From: Anaerosporobacter sp031551385
GTDB taxonomy: Bacteria > Bacillota > Clostridia > Lachnospirales > Lachnospiraceae
Direction: 5' to 3'
Assembly: GCF_031551385.1 (NCBI RefSeq)
Contig: NZ_JAVBNS010000094.1
Coordinates: 23,136 to 87,135, forward strand
DNA: 64,000 nt
Shown piece after piece: positions 25,291 through 33,996 of this stretch. The position numbers and the translations under genes were made by a program. The notes beneath the pieces are model-generated. The model saw nothing but the letters and a program-made list of their open reading frames with translations, did not search any database and was not told where the DNA came from. The stretch's first letter is position 1; every line of letters begins with the position of its first letter.

Positions 25291-26136
25291 TTAATCATTA
25301 TCTATCAGTTGCTGATAGATATCTCTTTTAGAAACTCCACGATCTTTTGCAACTAATTTCATTGATTCTTTCTTATCTTTACCTTGTCCTAGATATAAAT
25401 CCATATGCTCTTCAATGGTCATTTCTTCCCATTCTTTTTGTTTTTCTTCTGCAATCTGTTTTTGACTAATACCTTCCATTACAATAACACATTCCCCTTT
25501 TGGTTCTTGCATCTCATAATGTGCAATAGCTCCTTCTAATGTCGTCAAAAAAGCTGTTTCATGCCTTTTAGTTAATTCTCTACACACAGTTACTTTTCGG
25601 TCGCCTAATGCCTCAAATAGCTCTTTTAAAGTACGTACTAAACGATGAGGTGCTTCATACAGAATCGTCGTTCTTGTTTCTTTTCGTAATTCCTCTAATA
25701 TAAGCTGTTTTTCCTTCTTATCAGATGGTAAGAATGCTTCGAAAGCAAATCTTCGTGTAGACAATCCGGACATTGTTAATGCCGTTATACACGCCGCTGG
25801 TCCGGGTAATGACGTAACGGTAATCCCTGCCTCATGTGCTTGTCTTACTAATTCTTCTCCTGGGTCAGATATTCCTGGTGTTCCTGCATCTGTAATTATC
25901 GCTATGTTCACGCCTTCTAGCAGTTGATTTACTAGATATCTTGCTTTATCTATCTTATTGAATTCGTGATAACTCGTCATCGGAGTTTTTATCTCAAAAT
26001 GATTCAGTAATTTTATACTGTGTCTCGTATCTTCTGCTGCTATTAAATCTACTTCTTTTAGTGTACGAATTACACGAAATGTAATATCCTCCAGATTTCC
26101 AATCGGAGTCGCACACAGATATAATGTTCCTGACAC
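25291..26136 (-). CDS. rsmI: 16S rRNA (cytidine-1402-2'-O)-methyltransferase
   Basis: About 281 residues from the preferred GTG at 26136, which follows GGGAGGGG; an ATG at 26193 is also in frame but would add 19 atypical residues. The tetrapyrrole-methylase fold is evident: LYLCATPIGNLEDITFRVI, AEDTRHS, ITDAGTPGISDPG, LPGPAACITAL and EAPHRL. It methylates C1402 of 16S rRNA together with RsmH, whose gene is at 37669. It is the last gene of the minus-strand block starting at 31.5 kb. Confidence 0.95.
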   Translation of the reverse strand: MSGTLYLCATPIGNLEDITFRVIRTLKEVDLIAAEDTRHSIKLLNHFEIKTPMTSYHEFNKIDKARYLVNQLLEGVNIAIITDAGTPGISDPGEELVRQAHEAGITVTSLPGPAACITALTMSGLSTRRFAFEAFLPSDKKEKQLILEELRKETRTTILYEAPHRLVRTLKELFEALGDRKVTVCRELTKRHETAFLTTLEGAIAHYEMQEPKGECVIVMEGISQKQIAEEKQKEWEEMTIEEHMDLYLGQGKDKKESMKLVAKDRGVSKRDIYQQLIDND

Positions 26137-26220
26137 AATATCCCCTCCCTTTTCATCACTTGCAAAATAACTATTCAAGATTACATCCTTCAAGTTACAA
26201 TTATATTTATATCGTTCTAG

Positions 26221-26964
26221 CTAATACCCATAGATATCATAAATCTCATCCGTATATACATTCGGTTCTTTATATACAATCAATGGTGATTCCACTTTTA
26301 TCATCGATTTTGCGCCTTTAATCGCTTCTATTAGTACCATGTTAGGCTCTTTATCGACATAAGGATAGACTAATTTCATTCGTTTTGGTTCTAGCTTATA
26401 TTTTGTAAGGCAAGACATAATCTCAACAAGTCGAAACGGTCTATGCACCATATAGAATCGTCCATTTGGTTTTAACACTCTAGATGCTTCACGGACAACA
26501 TCTTCAAGTGTACATAGCACTTCATGTCTTGCAATTGCCTTTGGCATATCTGGATTTTGTAATCCATGTTGATTTGTCATATATGGCGGATTTGATGTAA
26601 CTACTTCAAAGGAAGCAGCTCCAAAAATCGAAGATGCTTCCTTGATATCACCAGTTACAATCTGAACTTTTTCTTCTTGCTTATTGAGTAGAACACTTCT
26701 TCTCGCCATAGAAGCACTCTCCTCCTGTATCTCTAAACCAACAAATTGTCTGCCTTGTGTCTTTGCCTCTAACAAAATCGGAATGATGCCTGTTCCTGTT
26801 CCAAGGTCTAGACAGTTTTCATTTTGTTTGACTCTTGCAAAACCAGATAGCAAAACTGCGTCCATTCCAAAACAAAATTTATTGGAATTCTGAATAATTT
26901 GATATCCATTACGATGCAATTCATCAATACGTTCGTCTGGTAGTAACTGTTCCTTATTCATCAT
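26221..26964 (-). CDS. tRNA1(Val) adenine-37 N6-methyltransferase-like protein
   Basis: This 247-residue class I methyltransferase of the TrmN6/YabB group has the SAM motif LDLGTGTGIIPILL, the acidic residue in GLEIQEESA, and the catalytic NPPY in VTSNPPYM. The start DERIDELHRNGYQIIQN is typical of the Firmicute YabB family. It overlaps ricT by 11 bases and occupies the position of yabB in Bacillus. The target base is inferred from the family. Confidence 0.88.
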   Translation of the reverse strand: MMNKEQLLPDERIDELHRNGYQIIQNSNKFCFGMDAVLLSGFARVKQNENCLDLGTGTGIIPILLEAKTQGRQFVGLEIQEESASMARRSVLLNKQEEKVQIVTGDIKEASSIFGAASFEVVTSNPPYMTNQHGLQNPDMPKAIARHEVLCTLEDVVREASRVLKPNGRFYMVHRPFRLVEIMSCLTKYKLEPKRMKLVYPYVDKEPNMVLIEAIKGAKSMIKVESPLIVYKEPNVYTDEIYDIYGY

Positions 26965-27859
26965 CTAAGAGGGATTTTCCTTCCTTTTTCTCAAGCATTT
27001 CTAATGCTCGCAACTCATCATCTATTGCAATCTTTTCTTTTCTCTTACGAGGCTTAAATTTTAATTCATCTACTTTGTAATCTCTAGCTTCTTTTTCATC
27101 ATTTTCAAGTATAACGATGACACGAACTATTTGTTTAAGTACACTTACGCTTTGTACTTCACCTTTTAGTCCATCATTCGTTGTAACGAAATCACCAAGG
27201 TTCGGAAGCTTGCTATTTGCTTCTTCATATGCCTCTTCCTCATTCTTAAGACAACACATCAATCTTCCACATACACCTGAGATTTTAGTTGGATTCAATG
27301 AAAGATTCTGTTCCTTTGCCATCTTAATCGAAACGGGGGCAAATTCTGATAGGTATGTGTGACAACAAAGTGCTCTACCACAGATACCTATTCCACCAAC
27401 AATCTTTGTCTCATCTCTAACACCGATTTGACGTAACTCAATTCTTGTTTTGAATACACTTGCCAAATCCTTAACTAATTCTCTAAAGTCAATTCTTCCA
27501 TCTGCTGTAAAGTAAAATAGCACTTTATTATTATCAAATGTATACTCAGAGTCAATTAACTTCATCTCTAATCCATGTTTCTTTATCTTCTCAAGACAAA
27601 TACCAAATGCATCTTTTTCTTTTTGTCTATTTTTTAATTCTATCTCATCATCTTCTGGTGTTGCAACTCGAATAACCGCTTTTAGTGGTTGAACAATCTT
27701 ACTTTCTTCCACATCACGCTTGCCAATTACTACTGTTCCATATTCTACACCTCTAGCAGTCTCTACGATTACATTGTTTCCTTGCTCTATCGCAAGTCCT
27801 GCTGGATCAAAGAAATATATTTTTCCCGCTTTTCTAAAGCGAACTCCTATCACTATCAT
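26954..27859 (-). CDS. ricT: RicT/YaaT, PSP1-domain protein
   Basis: This 301-residue protein has a basic N-terminal beta domain (VIGVRFRKAGKIYFFDP) and a conserved PSP1 domain. Cysteine clusters are GICGRALCCHTYLS and ISGVCGRLMCCLKNEE. In Bacillus, RicT forms a complex with RicA and RicF that holds 4Fe-4S clusters and affects mRNA processing, competence, biofilm formation and sporulation. The cysteines are intact. No ricA or ricF is in the window. Confidence 0.93.
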   Translation of the reverse strand: MIVIGVRFRKAGKIYFFDPAGLAIEQGNNVIVETARGVEYGTVVIGKRDVEESKIVQPLKAVIRVATPEDDEIELKNRQKEKDAFGICLEKIKKHGLEMKLIDSEYTFDNNKVLFYFTADGRIDFRELVKDLASVFKTRIELRQIGVRDETKIVGGIGICGRALCCHTYLSEFAPVSIKMAKEQNLSLNPTKISGVCGRLMCCLKNEEEAYEEANSKLPNLGDFVTTNDGLKGEVQSVSVLKQIVRVIVILENDEKEARDYKVDELKFKPRKRKEKIAIDDELRALEMLEKKEGKSLLDDE

Positions 27860-27870
27860 ATGCTTCTCCT

Positions 27871-28860
27871 TTAATTCTCTTTTAATGTAAGCAGCATAAG
27901 TTCCATAACGGTATCAAAGTTTACATTTGCATTCAATCGGCTCTTCGCTTTATTCATTGCATTAATTATATTCTCTATACCTTCATAGTCTTTCTTACTT
28001 GCTTGTGCTGATATAAACTTATATTCCTCTTTAAATAGTAATAGATTAGGATTTTTTGTCACCTTGAACATAAGAATATCTCTATACCATAGTATCATTA
28101 AATCTAAATAATCATTAATCTCAAGTTTATGTGTCGATAAGCTCTTAATTGCTTCCATAATCTCGTACAATTCCATGTCATCAATATATTTTAATAGATG
28201 AAGCACTTCCTCTTTTGACTGTGTGAATTCTTCGGAAGACGCATAACGAATTGCTCGTCCTAAAATACCTTGCGAAAATGTTGCACTCATACTTGCCATA
28301 TAATCCGGAATATTATATTCCTTCATCAAATGCTCTTTAATCGCATCAGAAGATACAGGCTTCAAGTTTAATGTTACACAACGTGATAAAATTGTTGGTA
28401 GTAGTTTACTACTGTTTGTAGTAAGCAAAATTATAACTGCATATGCAGGTGGTTCTTCTATTGTTTTAAGAAGTGCATTCTGCGCCTGCTCTGTCATCTT
28501 ATCTGCATCATCGATGATATATATCTTATATGGACCACTATATGGTTTAATTGCAATATCTCCATTTACTTGCACACGAATATCGTCAACACCAATACTT
28601 ACTTTTTCATGCTTTACTGAAATTACATCTGGATGATTCCCCGACTCTACCTGCAAACAAGACTTACAAGTATTACATGAGCTTGTCGCCTTTTCTTTGC
28701 ATTGCAATGTCTTTGCAAATGTATAAGCAATCGTCTTCTTACCCATGCCTTTCTCACCATTAATGATATAGGCATGTGAGACTTTCTCCATCTTAATTGC
28801 ACTTTGTAAATGTTCAATTATCTGTTCATGTCCAACAATACTACCAAAATCGTACATCAT
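27871..28860 (-). CDS. holB: DNA polymerase III delta-prime subunit
   Basis: This 329-residue AAA+ clamp-loader subunit has VGHEQIIEHLQSAIK, a P-loop-like GEKGMGKKT, zinc cysteines in CKEKATSSCNTCKSC, and sensor region TIEEPPAYAVIILLT with SRC (LSRCVTLNLKP). It loads the sliding clamp with the tau subunits. Its location between ricT and yaaR is the same as in Bacillus. Either of two adjacent ATG codons could be the start. Confidence 0.93.
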   Translation of the reverse strand: MMYDFGSIVGHEQIIEHLQSAIKMEKVSHAYIINGEKGMGKKTIAYTFAKTLQCKEKATSSCNTCKSCLQVESGNHPDVISVKHEKVSIGVDDIRVQVNGDIAIKPYSGPYKIYIIDDADKMTEQAQNALLKTIEEPPAYAVIILLTTNSSKLLPTILSRCVTLNLKPVSSDAIKEHLMKEYNIPDYMASMSATFSQGILGRAIRYASSEEFTQSKEEVLHLLKYIDDMELYEIMEAIKSLSTHKLEINDYLDLMILWYRDILMFKVTKNPNLLLFKEEYKFISAQASKKDYEGIENIINAMNKAKSRLNANVNFDTVMELMLLTLKEN

Positions 28861-28935
28861 CCCTGCTCCAATCTGTCACACATTTCTTGTTTCATTACTA
28901 GTAACTATTCAGGACTTCGTCCTTCCAGTTACAAC

Positions 28936-29376
28936 CTACGCTAGTATATCTAACAACAGACCTCTTATTTCATCTATCTTCGTAAGAATATTAATGTGAT
29001 CTTTTTCATCTTTAATTAATTCTGTCGCCAGCTCATCTAATGTCTTATCTATCAGTTTTACCATACCATAAACACGATGTCTGCCTCTTTTATCAAGGAA
29101 ATTCTCACGACTAAACTTATGGGATCGATTGACAACCTCATTCATAAATTCCTTAATTAATTGTCGGTACTTCTTCATATCACGAATATCCATATGTTTT
29201 GACAATTTATTTCCATGCTGTGTAATTTCTTGCATCATGAAGTGTAGGCGAGACTGCAAATCTTGTTCTTCTATATTACTAATCAAAGTAAACTTAAAAG
29301 AGCCATCATTTTCAGTAACCTGATTTTTTGTCTCTACTTGATTTATATTCTGTAATTGATTTACCTTAATCTCCAC
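28936..29376 (-). CDS. YaaR-family protein (DUF327)
   Basis: This 146-residue helical protein has FKFTLISNIEEQDLQSRLHF, then the conserved KHMDIRDMKKYRQLIKEFMN and VVNRSHKFSRENFLDKRGRH. Those are hallmarks of DUF327/YaaR. Its function is unknown. It is always found near holB in Firmicutes, and that is the case here. Confidence 0.9.
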   Translation of the reverse strand: MEIKVNQLQNINQVETKNQVTENDGSFKFTLISNIEEQDLQSRLHFMMQEITQHGNKLSKHMDIRDMKKYRQLIKEFMNEVVNRSHKFSRENFLDKRGRHRVYGMVKLIDKTLDELATELIKDEKDHINILTKIDEIRGLLLDILA

Positions 29377-29447
29377 TTCTTATCCCCCCTGACACAACCC
29401 GAAATCAATTTATGGCTATTTTCATTATAGCATAAATCTGTTTATTA

Positions 29448-30056
29448 TTACACTAAAGTTTTTCTTTCACTTTTATCATTTTGAATATACTTCTTGATTT
29501 CTTCGACGCATTCTCTTATATCGTTATTATGAAACCTTTTTTTAATCCCACTTTCTGTTATCTTTTCCTCTGAAAAGTCTTCATTGTCTGCCAAAAATCT
29601 TCTGCATAGCTCTGCATATTTGGGATCTAATTGCTCTTTTTCACGCATTAATGCGCGACTTAGACGTTCTCCGTCCTCTACTTCTATATATATCGGTACA
29701 ACTCTTCCCTCTCCATAGTACTTTTTGATTTGATTATAAGCTTCTAGTGTATTAATAAACAAATAATCCGTTTTTGACAGCTCTATTTGTCCATCATTAA
29801 CCGTAAAGTAATTCCATGGACCATGTATCGTGTTGTATGTGCGATATTCTATTATCTTTCCGTCTATCTTTAATTTCTCAAAGTCTTCATCTGTAACAAA
29901 AAAGTACTCGCAACCTGCCTCTTCTCCATTTCGAATTGGTCTTGTTGTATATCCAACCACTGTTTGCAGATGAAGTTTCTCATCTTCTTTCAAATATTTA
30001 AATATAGAATCTTTTCCAGAAGCACTTTTTCCAATTACTACATATATCTTACCCAT
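29448..30056 (-). CDS. Guanylate kinase-like P-loop kinase
   Basis: This 202-residue protein has P-loop GKSASGKDS followed by VVGYTTRPIRNGEEAG and CEYFFVTDEDF. These match the GMP-binding part of guanylate kinases, though the P-loop differs from the classic GPSGVGK. It sits two bases from the speA-like gene. In Bacillus the corresponding place next to yaaO is taken by thymidylate kinase. The nucleotide preference therefore deserves a test. It may be an alternative kinase, since genomes usually have a separate gmk. Confidence 0.82.
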   Translation of the reverse strand: MGKIYVVIGKSASGKDSIFKYLKEDEKLHLQTVVGYTTRPIRNGEEAGCEYFFVTDEDFEKLKIDGKIIEYRTYNTIHGPWNYFTVNDGQIELSKTDYLFINTLEAYNQIKKYYGEGRVVPIYIEVEDGERLSRALMREKEQLDPKYAELCRRFLADNEDFSEEKITESGIKKRFHNNDIRECVEEIKKYIQNDKSERKTLV

Positions 30057-30057
30057 T

Positions 30058-31488
30058 TTATTGTTCTCCTACTACAAGAATCTTTTCGTTATTACTATCT
30101 TTCATGCCTTTTATATGCAGACCAGCCATCTTGTACTCTTGTATCTTACTAATACTTTCTTTCGTTATCTCTTCACCTGGGACAATCAGCGGAATTCCTG
30201 GTGGATACAGATACACATATTCACCTGCAATCCTACCTACGCTATTTTCTATTGCTATTCTTTCTTTTCTTTGATTATATGCTTCATAAGGCGTTAATAC
30301 AAGTGTTGCATCTATTACACTAAACAACATAACATGCTGTTTCTTTATCTGTCCTATCATTTTCTTATCGATATCAAGAAGCGCATTTATTAATCGTTCG
30401 AATCCCTCTTTCGTATCCGCGATACTTGTCATCGCTAATACATAATCTTTCGAAACCATTTCACATTGAATCTTATAACGTTCTCGTAACATATCATATA
30501 ATTCGACTCCATTTAATGAACTTCCATGTGTAAAGATTAGAATCTTAGACGGATCCATTGCATAAATTCCACTCGCTCTCGTATAGTCCTTTGGCTGAAT
30601 TACTCTAATATGCTGTAGCCCCTCACTCGCTTTATAAAATGTCTCTAAGTTTTTATTATATTCCTTGAACAACTCTGCTCCCTGTTCTTTTACAAGTCGC
30701 AAACAATTACTGATTCCCGACATAAGTACATACGACGGACTACTTGTTTGATATATCTGTAGATACATTCTTATCTTATCATAATCTACGATATCTCCAT
30801 TGCTATGTAACAACGCTGTCTGTGTAAATGCTGGCAATGTCTTATGAACACTATGAATAACCAAATCTGCTCCACAAGCAACTGCATTTTCTGGAAATGC
30901 TTTGTCAAATCCCAAATGTGCCCCATGTGCTTCATCTACAACAAGTGGTATGTTATACGAATGAACAATCTCTGCAATCGCTCTTATATCAGAAACGATT
31001 CCCTCATATGTCGGAGATGTGAGTAGTACCATCTTTATATTCGGATTCTTCTCTATTGCTTCCTTTACTTGCTCTGGTGCAATTCCTCTATGTATCCCTA
31101 ATTCCTCATCCACTTCTGGATAGAGGTAAATTGGATTTAATTCATTTAAGAAAATAGCGTGATAAACCGCCTTGTGACAATTCCTTGCCACAAGAACGGT
31201 ATCCCCTTTATTCGTACAAGACGCTATCGCTACAAGCAATCCACTTGTACTCCCATTAATTAGATAATGAGTATGTGTCGCATGATATAACTGCGCAGCT
31301 TCCTCCATATTCTCAAGTAGAATGTCTTCCGCATCATGAAGATTATCAAATCCATCAATTTCCGTAATATCAATTGCATACGGATTTATCATATTCATCA
31401 ATTCAAGATTACGTTTATGCCCCGGCATATGCATAGGATAGACATCCTCCTCTTGATATTTCACTAACTTATCATATAAATACTCCAA
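30058..31488 (-). CDS. Orn/Lys/Arg decarboxylase family PLP enzyme (YaaO/SpeA-like)
   Basis: This 476-residue fold-type I PLP enzyme has MHMPGHKRN near the N-terminus, LINGSTSGLLVAIAS and VDEAHGAHLGF. The PLP lysine lies in HSVHKTLPAFTQTALLH. The C-terminal domain contains YPPGIPLIVPGEEI. It is expected to decarboxylate arginine, lysine or ornithine to a polyamine. It leads the conserved Firmicute block and corresponds to Bacillus yaaO. The substrate cannot be decided by eye. Confidence 0.92.
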   Translation of the reverse strand: MEYLYDKLVKYQEEDVYPMHMPGHKRNLELMNMINPYAIDITEIDGFDNLHDAEDILLENMEEAAQLYHATHTHYLINGSTSGLLVAIASCTNKGDTVLVARNCHKAVYHAIFLNELNPIYLYPEVDEELGIHRGIAPEQVKEAIEKNPNIKMVLLTSPTYEGIVSDIRAIAEIVHSYNIPLVVDEAHGAHLGFDKAFPENAVACGADLVIHSVHKTLPAFTQTALLHSNGDIVDYDKIRMYLQIYQTSSPSYVLMSGISNCLRLVKEQGAELFKEYNKNLETFYKASEGLQHIRVIQPKDYTRASGIYAMDPSKILIFTHGSSLNGVELYDMLRERYKIQCEMVSKDYVLAMTSIADTKEGFERLINALLDIDKKMIGQIKKQHVMLFSVIDATLVLTPYEAYNQRKERIAIENSVGRIAGEYVYLYPPGIPLIVPGEEITKESISKIQEYKMAGLHIKGMKDSNNEKILVVGEQ

Positions 31489-31503
31489 ACTTAACTCCCT
31501 TCC

Positions 31504-31932
31504 TTACCAAAAACGATATCTTGGCTTACTTTCCCCCATAAGCCAATACCTTAGATAGTCATCGGAAACAATCGCTAATGGAGATAGGAAAAACCAGATA
31601 AATACATAAACCAAACAGATTTGTCCAAGTACATTGTATGGTTGATTCGAATAATCCCAAACATTCATCCCCAACCAAACATTAACTACCAAACCAGTCA
31701 TCAATTCCACTCCTGTTATTATAACAGAAGAAACTACCATTTGACTAACAAATGACATTCGATATGGCGATTTTTCATTTAGCAAACCTATTGATATAAA
31801 ACAAACTCCTCCTGCAATCAACATCGAGATATGCGAATACCCTCTTGATAAAATTTCTATCCCGCAATACGCATAACCACCCACAAAAAACAGCAAAATG
31901 TACTTTATAAAGTTATTCTTTATGTTTACCAT
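31504..31932 (-). CDS. Putative ABC-type membrane protein, CmpB family
   Basis: About 142 residues from ATG 31932, which has AAGGAGG upstream; an ATG at 31962 is also in frame. Four membrane helices are seen. GYAYCGIEILSRGYSHISM and NVWLGMNVWDYSNQPYN, followed by LGQIC, are typical of the PF06541-like putative ABC transporter permease family. Transport has not been shown for these. It probably forms a unit with the downstream decarboxylase gene. Confidence 0.75.
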   Translation of the reverse strand: MVNIKNNFIKYILLFFVGGYAYCGIEILSRGYSHISMLIAGGVCFISIGLLNEKSPYRMSFVSQMVVSSVIITGVELMTGLVVNVWLGMNVWDYSNQPYNVLGQICLVYVFIWFFLSPLAIVSDDYLRYWLMGESKPRYRFW

Positions 31933-31963
31933 TGCAACCTCCTTTTGAAAAGCTACCTCCAAA

Positions 31964-32243
31964 TGCGAAACTCCTTTTATGTGTCTAAGCTTCTTGGTTG
32001 CTGTACGCTAACACAAAACACGCTACACATCGAAGTACTTCTAGGTGTATACGTTGCGCTATTCAAAAGTTACGGAATCGTCTTCGATTCGGCATCCTGC
32101 CTCAGCTCAGACTGGCTCGGCGTCCATGCCTCGCCTTCCTAGTCCGTGCAGTATACACCAAGAAGTACTATCGATGTTCCGCTACCGTTTTTTTGTTAGC
32201 GTACAGTAACCAAGAAGCAGTCGAGTATACTAAGAGTTTCGCA
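31964..32243 (-). repeat. Family A long-hairpin element, copy 4, inverted
   Basis: This copy lies in the opposite orientation to the others. The ends GCGAAACTC (31965-31973) and GAGTTTCGC (32234-32242) pair, and arms GTTGCTGTACGCTAAC/GTTAGCGTACAGTAAC pair. The conserved core (complement of GGCGAGGCATGGACGCCGAG) is at about 32112-32137. It lies just upstream of the CmpB-like gene, so it is inside its promoter region. Confidence 0.8.
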
Positions 32244-32280
32244 AATATCTCAATAGCTACATCTGTTCAAATGTTCAAAA

Positions 32281-32587
32281 TTTGATTTTAAAAACTAAGA
32301 TGATAATTTCACTTTACCTCTCATTTCATCTTATCTTTATAAGATATAATTTGTACAATAATGTCGTAATTATGTTAGTAGGTTATTTGCTCTGTGTGAT
32401 AAAGTTGGTAACTTTATTAAATTTTTCTATGATGGAAAATTTTTAATTTTAAATTCATGCTTACACCAAATACATCGTACCACTAGGGCTATACCAGTTG
32501 GGTCAAAATACTGTTTGACCTCAACGTCACATTTCTCTAAAACCAACCCAAGTCTTTTCTTATCTTTTCAATGCTCTTGTCAATAAC
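32281..32587. other. Intergenic region between two family A elements
   Basis: An AT-rich stretch without ORFs that carry a ribosome site. I see no promoter of good quality and no structured RNA. Confidence 0.5.
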
Positions 32588-32590
32588 GTA

Positions 32591-32872
32591 GTATGCAAAA
32601 CTCACTACCTTCATCTGCTTCTTCGCTGATGTATGATGGCTAAAAAACGATAGCGAAGCACCTGTAGTACTTCTTAGTGTGTACATCAACAACCTAGGAA
32701 GGCGAGGCATGGACGCCGAGCCAGTCTTCGTTGAGGCAGGATGCCGAATCGAAGACGTTTCCGTAACATCTCGATAACTATCCGTACACACCTAGAAGTA
32801 CTAAGGTGCACAGCGTGTTTTGTGCCATCATACAGCAGCGAAGAAGCTATGAAACATGTACCAGTTTTGCAT
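32591..32872 (+). repeat. Family A long-hairpin element, copy 5
   Basis: The arms GCAAAACT/AGTTTTGC and GCTGATGTATGATGGC/GCTGCTGTATGATGGC pair, and the core GGCGAGGCATGGACGCCGAG is intact. It sits 350 bp from copy 4 in the opposite orientation, directly downstream of the AraC gene stop. Confidence 0.8.
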
Positions 32873-32893
32873 CAACAAGTTATTTAAAAGTTT

Positions 32894-33805
32894 TTAGAAA
32901 TTAGAATTCCGATACTGCTTTGGAGTACAGCCGACTATTGTGTGGAATACTTTATTATAGTAGCTAATATTGTTGAAACCAGATAGATTTGCTATCTCTG
33001 CAATCTTTTTGTTTGTTTCCACAAGAAGGTGGCAGCTTTGCATCACCCGATATCGCATAATATATTGCATCGGTGTTCGATTCATTGTTTGACGAAATAT
33101 TCTGCAAAATTGTCCTTCGCTCATAGGAATTAAATCTGCTAATTCTGCTAACGATATTTCATAGGAATAGTTTTCTTCAATATAGTCGAGTACTGGTTTG
33201 ATTCTCTCCAAATTCAAAGAATTATCCTCATCTAAAACCTCGTTTTGCTTTGCATGTTCATAGTACAATTCCCATATCGTATACATGCGCACCTTTAGCA
33301 TCAATTCATTTTCTAATAGTTTCATATAATCTAGCTCATTAATTTCTTCTAACAAGTCAAGAATTTTTGATTGCCAATCACCATCTTGATGAATGACTGG
33401 TGTAAATAGTAGTTTTTCTTTTAATACAGGTCGTATATAACGCTTAGCAAAATGCGTATGCAAATCATTTTGTAAAAATTCATAAGAGAATACAACCGCA
33501 TAGAAAGAGCCTCCATCTAAATCTAACGATTTTGCACTATGATACACATTGGAATTGATGAAGATGCAGTCACCTACATCAAGAATATATTTTGTCTCTC
33601 CTACTTGCATCTCCGTTGTTCCTTCTGTTACTACTAACAACTCCATTTCTCTGTGCCAATGCAGATAGAATATACTCTCCGTTCCTTTCGGATAAGAATA
33701 TTTATGCAACGCAATTGGTATTTCTGCTGTTCCATGGCTTATCTTCTCTTCATAATATTTTGCTTTTTCTTGTGTTTGCATTTTATCGTTCTGTAATGTG
33801 TCCAT
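32894..33805 (-). CDS. AraC-family transcriptional regulator
   Basis: This 303-residue regulator has an N-terminal cupin (HWHREMELLVVTEGTTEMQV), a linker, and a C-terminal double helix-turn-helix (EISLAELADLIPMSEGQFCR, then RVMQSCHLLVETNKKIAEIA). It ends in the family signature GFNNISYYNKVFHTIVGCTPKQYR. It is divergent from the GH31 gene across 191 bases and is expected to activate it when a xyloside-type inducer binds the cupin. RBS GGAGGGG is just before the ATG. Confidence 0.92.
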   Translation of the reverse strand: MDTLQNDKMQTQEKAKYYEEKISHGTAEIPIALHKYSYPKGTESIFYLHWHREMELLVVTEGTTEMQVGETKYILDVGDCIFINSNVYHSAKSLDLDGGSFYAVVFSYEFLQNDLHTHFAKRYIRPVLKEKLLFTPVIHQDGDWQSKILDLLEEINELDYMKLLENELMLKVRMYTIWELYYEHAKQNEVLDEDNSLNLERIKPVLDYIEENYSYEISLAELADLIPMSEGQFCRIFRQTMNRTPMQYIMRYRVMQSCHLLVETNKKIAEIANLSGFNNISYYNKVFHTIVGCTPKQYRNSNF

Positions 33806-33996
33806 CTTCTCCCCTCCTTGATAATTGCCCTTGTTAGTTATTAGTGCAATGTTTTATCAAAATAGTGTTATAAATGATTCATTTAGTTAAATATTTATTA
33901 AAATAATAATAATATAATACTATTACAAGGACATAAAGTAAACATGTTAAACCAATATATTAAATATACATCCATATAAAAGGAGGATCTCTATCT

